This document shows positions 62,733 to 64,000 of a DNA stretch of 64,000 nucleotides, in pieces. The DNA comes from Rhizobium metallidurans (GTDB lineage: Bacteria > Pseudomonadota > Alphaproteobacteria > Rhizobiales > Rhizobiaceae), in assembly GCF_014196505.1 (NCBI RefSeq), contig NZ_JACIDW010000003.1, positions 434,001-498,000 on the forward strand, in the 5' to 3' direction. The notes under the pieces were generated by a model that did not search any database, was not told the origin of the DNA, and saw only the letters and a list, made by a program, of their open reading frames with translations. The translations under genes and the position numbers were made by a program. Position 1 is the first letter of the stretch; every line of letters begins with the position of its first letter.

Positions 62733-64000
62733 TCAGGCCTTCTCCAGCACGTAGCTGCCCGGCGCTTCCTCGAGCGCGTTCAGCGCGTCGCCACCCGGCT
62801 TGCGAGCCGGTACCCGCTTGCCGTCCTTGGCCTCGATCCAGGCCTGCCAGTGCGGCCACCAGGAGCCCGGCCCTTCCTGCGCGCTGATGAGCCAGTCCTC
62901 GTATTCGCCCTTGGCCGGTCCGCCGGTCCAATACTGGTATTTCTTCTTGTCCGGCGGGTTGACTACGCCTGCGATGTGGCCGGAGCCGGCGAGCACGAAA
63001 TCGACCTTGCCGCCGAAGAACTGGCTGCCGAGGAACACGGATTTCGCCGGCGCGATGTGGTCCTCGCGGGTGGCGAGGTTGTAGATCGGGATACTGACGC
63101 TCTTCAGCGACACGGCCTGGCCGTCGAGCACCATCTCGCCCTTGGTCAAGGCGTTCCTGAGATAGCAGTTACGCAGGTAGAACGCGTGATTGGCCGCCGC
63201 CATCCGCGTCGAGTCGGCGTTCCAGAACAGGAGGTCGAAGGGCATCGGCTCCTGGCCCTTGAGGTAGTTGTTGACGAAATAGGGCCAGATGAGCTCGGAG
63301 GCGCGCAGCATGTTGAAGGCCGTCGCCATCTTCGAGCCGTCGAGATAGCCGGTCACATCCATATAGTTCTCGAGCCGCGTCAGCTGTTCCTCGTCGACGA
63401 ACACCTTGAGGTCGCCGGCATGGGTGAAATCGACCTGGGTGGTAAACAGCGTCGCGGAGCGGATGCGCTTGTTCTTCTCCTTGGCATGCAGCGCCAGGGT
63501 CGCGGCCAGCAGCGTGCCGCCGACGCAATAGCCGATGGCGTTGACGTCCTTCTCGCCGGTCGCCTTCTCGATGGTCTCGAGCGCGAAATCGATCCCTTCG
63601 CGCGCATAGGCCGCCCAGTCCTTGGCCGCATGGCGCGCATCCGGATTGACCCAGGAGATGACGAACACCGTCTGCCCCTGATCGACGCACCACTTGATGA
63701 AGCTCTTCTGCGGATTGAGATCGAGGATGTAGAACTTGTTGATCCAGGGCGGGCAGATGAGCAGAGGGCGCTTCAGCACCGTCTCGGTCGTCGGCTCGTA
63801 CTGAATGATCTGGCAGATCTCGTTCTGGGCGATCACCTTGCCCGGCGTCAGCGCCATGTCGCGGCCGACGGCGAACTTGGTCATGTCGGTCTGCCGAAGC
63901 TTCAGGTCGCCGTGGCCGGCCACGATGTCTTCGGTCAGCATCTTCATGCCCCGCACCAGGTTTTCACCGCTGCTCGCGATCGTCTCGCGGTAGAGCTGCG
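62733..64000 (-). CDS. phaC: poly(3-hydroxyalkanoate) polymerase, class I (3' part; start beyond window)
   Basis: About 420 C-terminal residues of PhaC; the frame stays open to the window edge ([21 protein letters not shown] upstream). Motifs: [33 protein letters not shown], nucleophile Cys in the lipase-like box [12 protein letters not shown], catalytic Asp in [13 protein letters not shown] and His in [14 protein letters not shown]. It polymerises 3-hydroxyacyl-CoA on carbon-storage granules. Ends [19 protein letters not shown], usual for rhizobial PhaC. Convergent with the O-methyltransferase gene. Confidence 0.95.
   Translation of the reverse strand, partial: QLYRETIASSGENLVRGMKMLTEDIVAGHGDLKLRQTDMTKFAVGRDMALTPGKVIAQNEICQIIQYEPTTETVLKRPLLICPPWINKFYILDLNPQKSFIKWCVDQGQTVFVISWVNPDARHAAKDWAAYAREGIDFALETIEKATGEKDVNAIGYCVGGTLLAATLALHAKEKNKRIRSATLFTTQVDFTHAGDLKVFVDEEQLTRLENYMDVTGYLDGSKMATAFNMLRASELIWPYFVNNYLKGQEPMPFDLLFWNADSTRMAAANHAFYLRNCYLRNALTKGEMVLDGQAVSLKSVSIPIYNLATREDHIAPAKSVFLGSQFFGGKVDFVLAGSGHIAGVVNPPDKKKYQYWTGGPAKGEYEDWLISAQEGPGSWWPHWQAWIEAKDGKRVPARKPGGDALNALEEAPGSYVLEKA

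Overview
The window looks like chromosomal DNA of a Rhizobiaceae bacterium (Rhizobium / Agrobacterium / Neorhizobium / Sinorhizobium type). The support is: high GC with G/C-ending codons in most genes; an ExoR homologue; PopZ (DUF2497) next to valS; fused secDF behind yajC; BA14K, DUF1127 and DUF2778 proteins typical of the group; trmFO; and the block argS - SPOR gene - nagZ - scpAB - tatABC - serS - surE - pcm - nlpD. No species call is made.

Layout. 1-2 kb: end of a tRNA-Asn, two small envelope proteins, tRNA-Cys and a previously unlisted pair of tiny membrane-protein ORFs on the minus strand. 2-10 kb: a PCMT-like methyltransferase, popZ, valS, a FadL-like outer-membrane protein and exoR; as I recall the Sinorhizobium meliloti order, tolC should sit between the first two but is absent. 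10-27 kb: xth and erpA on the minus strand, then a long plus-strand housekeeping run (dgt, argS, SPOR protein, nagZ, scpA, scpB, tatA, tatB, tatC, serS, surE, pcm, nlpD). 27-33 kb: a DUF815 ATPase, yajC-secDF and a pair of homologues of complex I assembly factors (NDUFAF3-like and NDUFAF6-like). 33-39 kb: a 1-Cys peroxiredoxin, a persulfide-dioxygenase-like MBL/rhodanese protein, trmFO, and an LysR gene divergent from a GST plus a three-module flavin/FeS oxidoreductase. 40-43 kb: two tandem 47-aa DUF1127 genes, a candidate 54-aa gene, DUF2157 + GDYXXLXY membrane proteins and tRNA-Leu. 43-51 kb: tig, a B12-type radical SAM protein, sthA, radC, map and cspA. 51-55 kb is the accessory-looking part: two small hypothetical genes, palindromic repeats, an AT-richer DUF262+HNH nuclease-like gene and a ParDE-type toxin-antitoxin pair. 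55-64 kb: uvrB with a palindrome-derived in-frame insertion, sulP, a decayed hydrolase, a DUF2778 L,D-transpeptidase-like protein, an O-methyltransferase and the 3' part of phaC.

Functional themes. Much of the core is envelope biogenesis and division: PopZ, SPOR, NagZ, NlpD-like amidase activator, Tat and SecDF export, DUF2778. Chromosome partition (ScpAB) and translation (ValS, ArgS, SerS, trigger factor, Map, TrmFO) make up most of the rest. ExoR links envelope stress to exopolysaccharide control. Redox and sulfur handling is covered by the peroxiredoxin, the MBL-rhodanese protein, GST/oxidoreductase and SthA.

The best candidates for something new are the orphan DUF262-HNH gene in its palindrome-rich AT-rich pocket, the two tiny membrane genes at 1.4-1.75 kb, the sharp codon-usage break inside argS, and the palindromic element translated inside uvrB. 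All function calls rest on recognising sequence motifs and gene order by eye; no database search was run.
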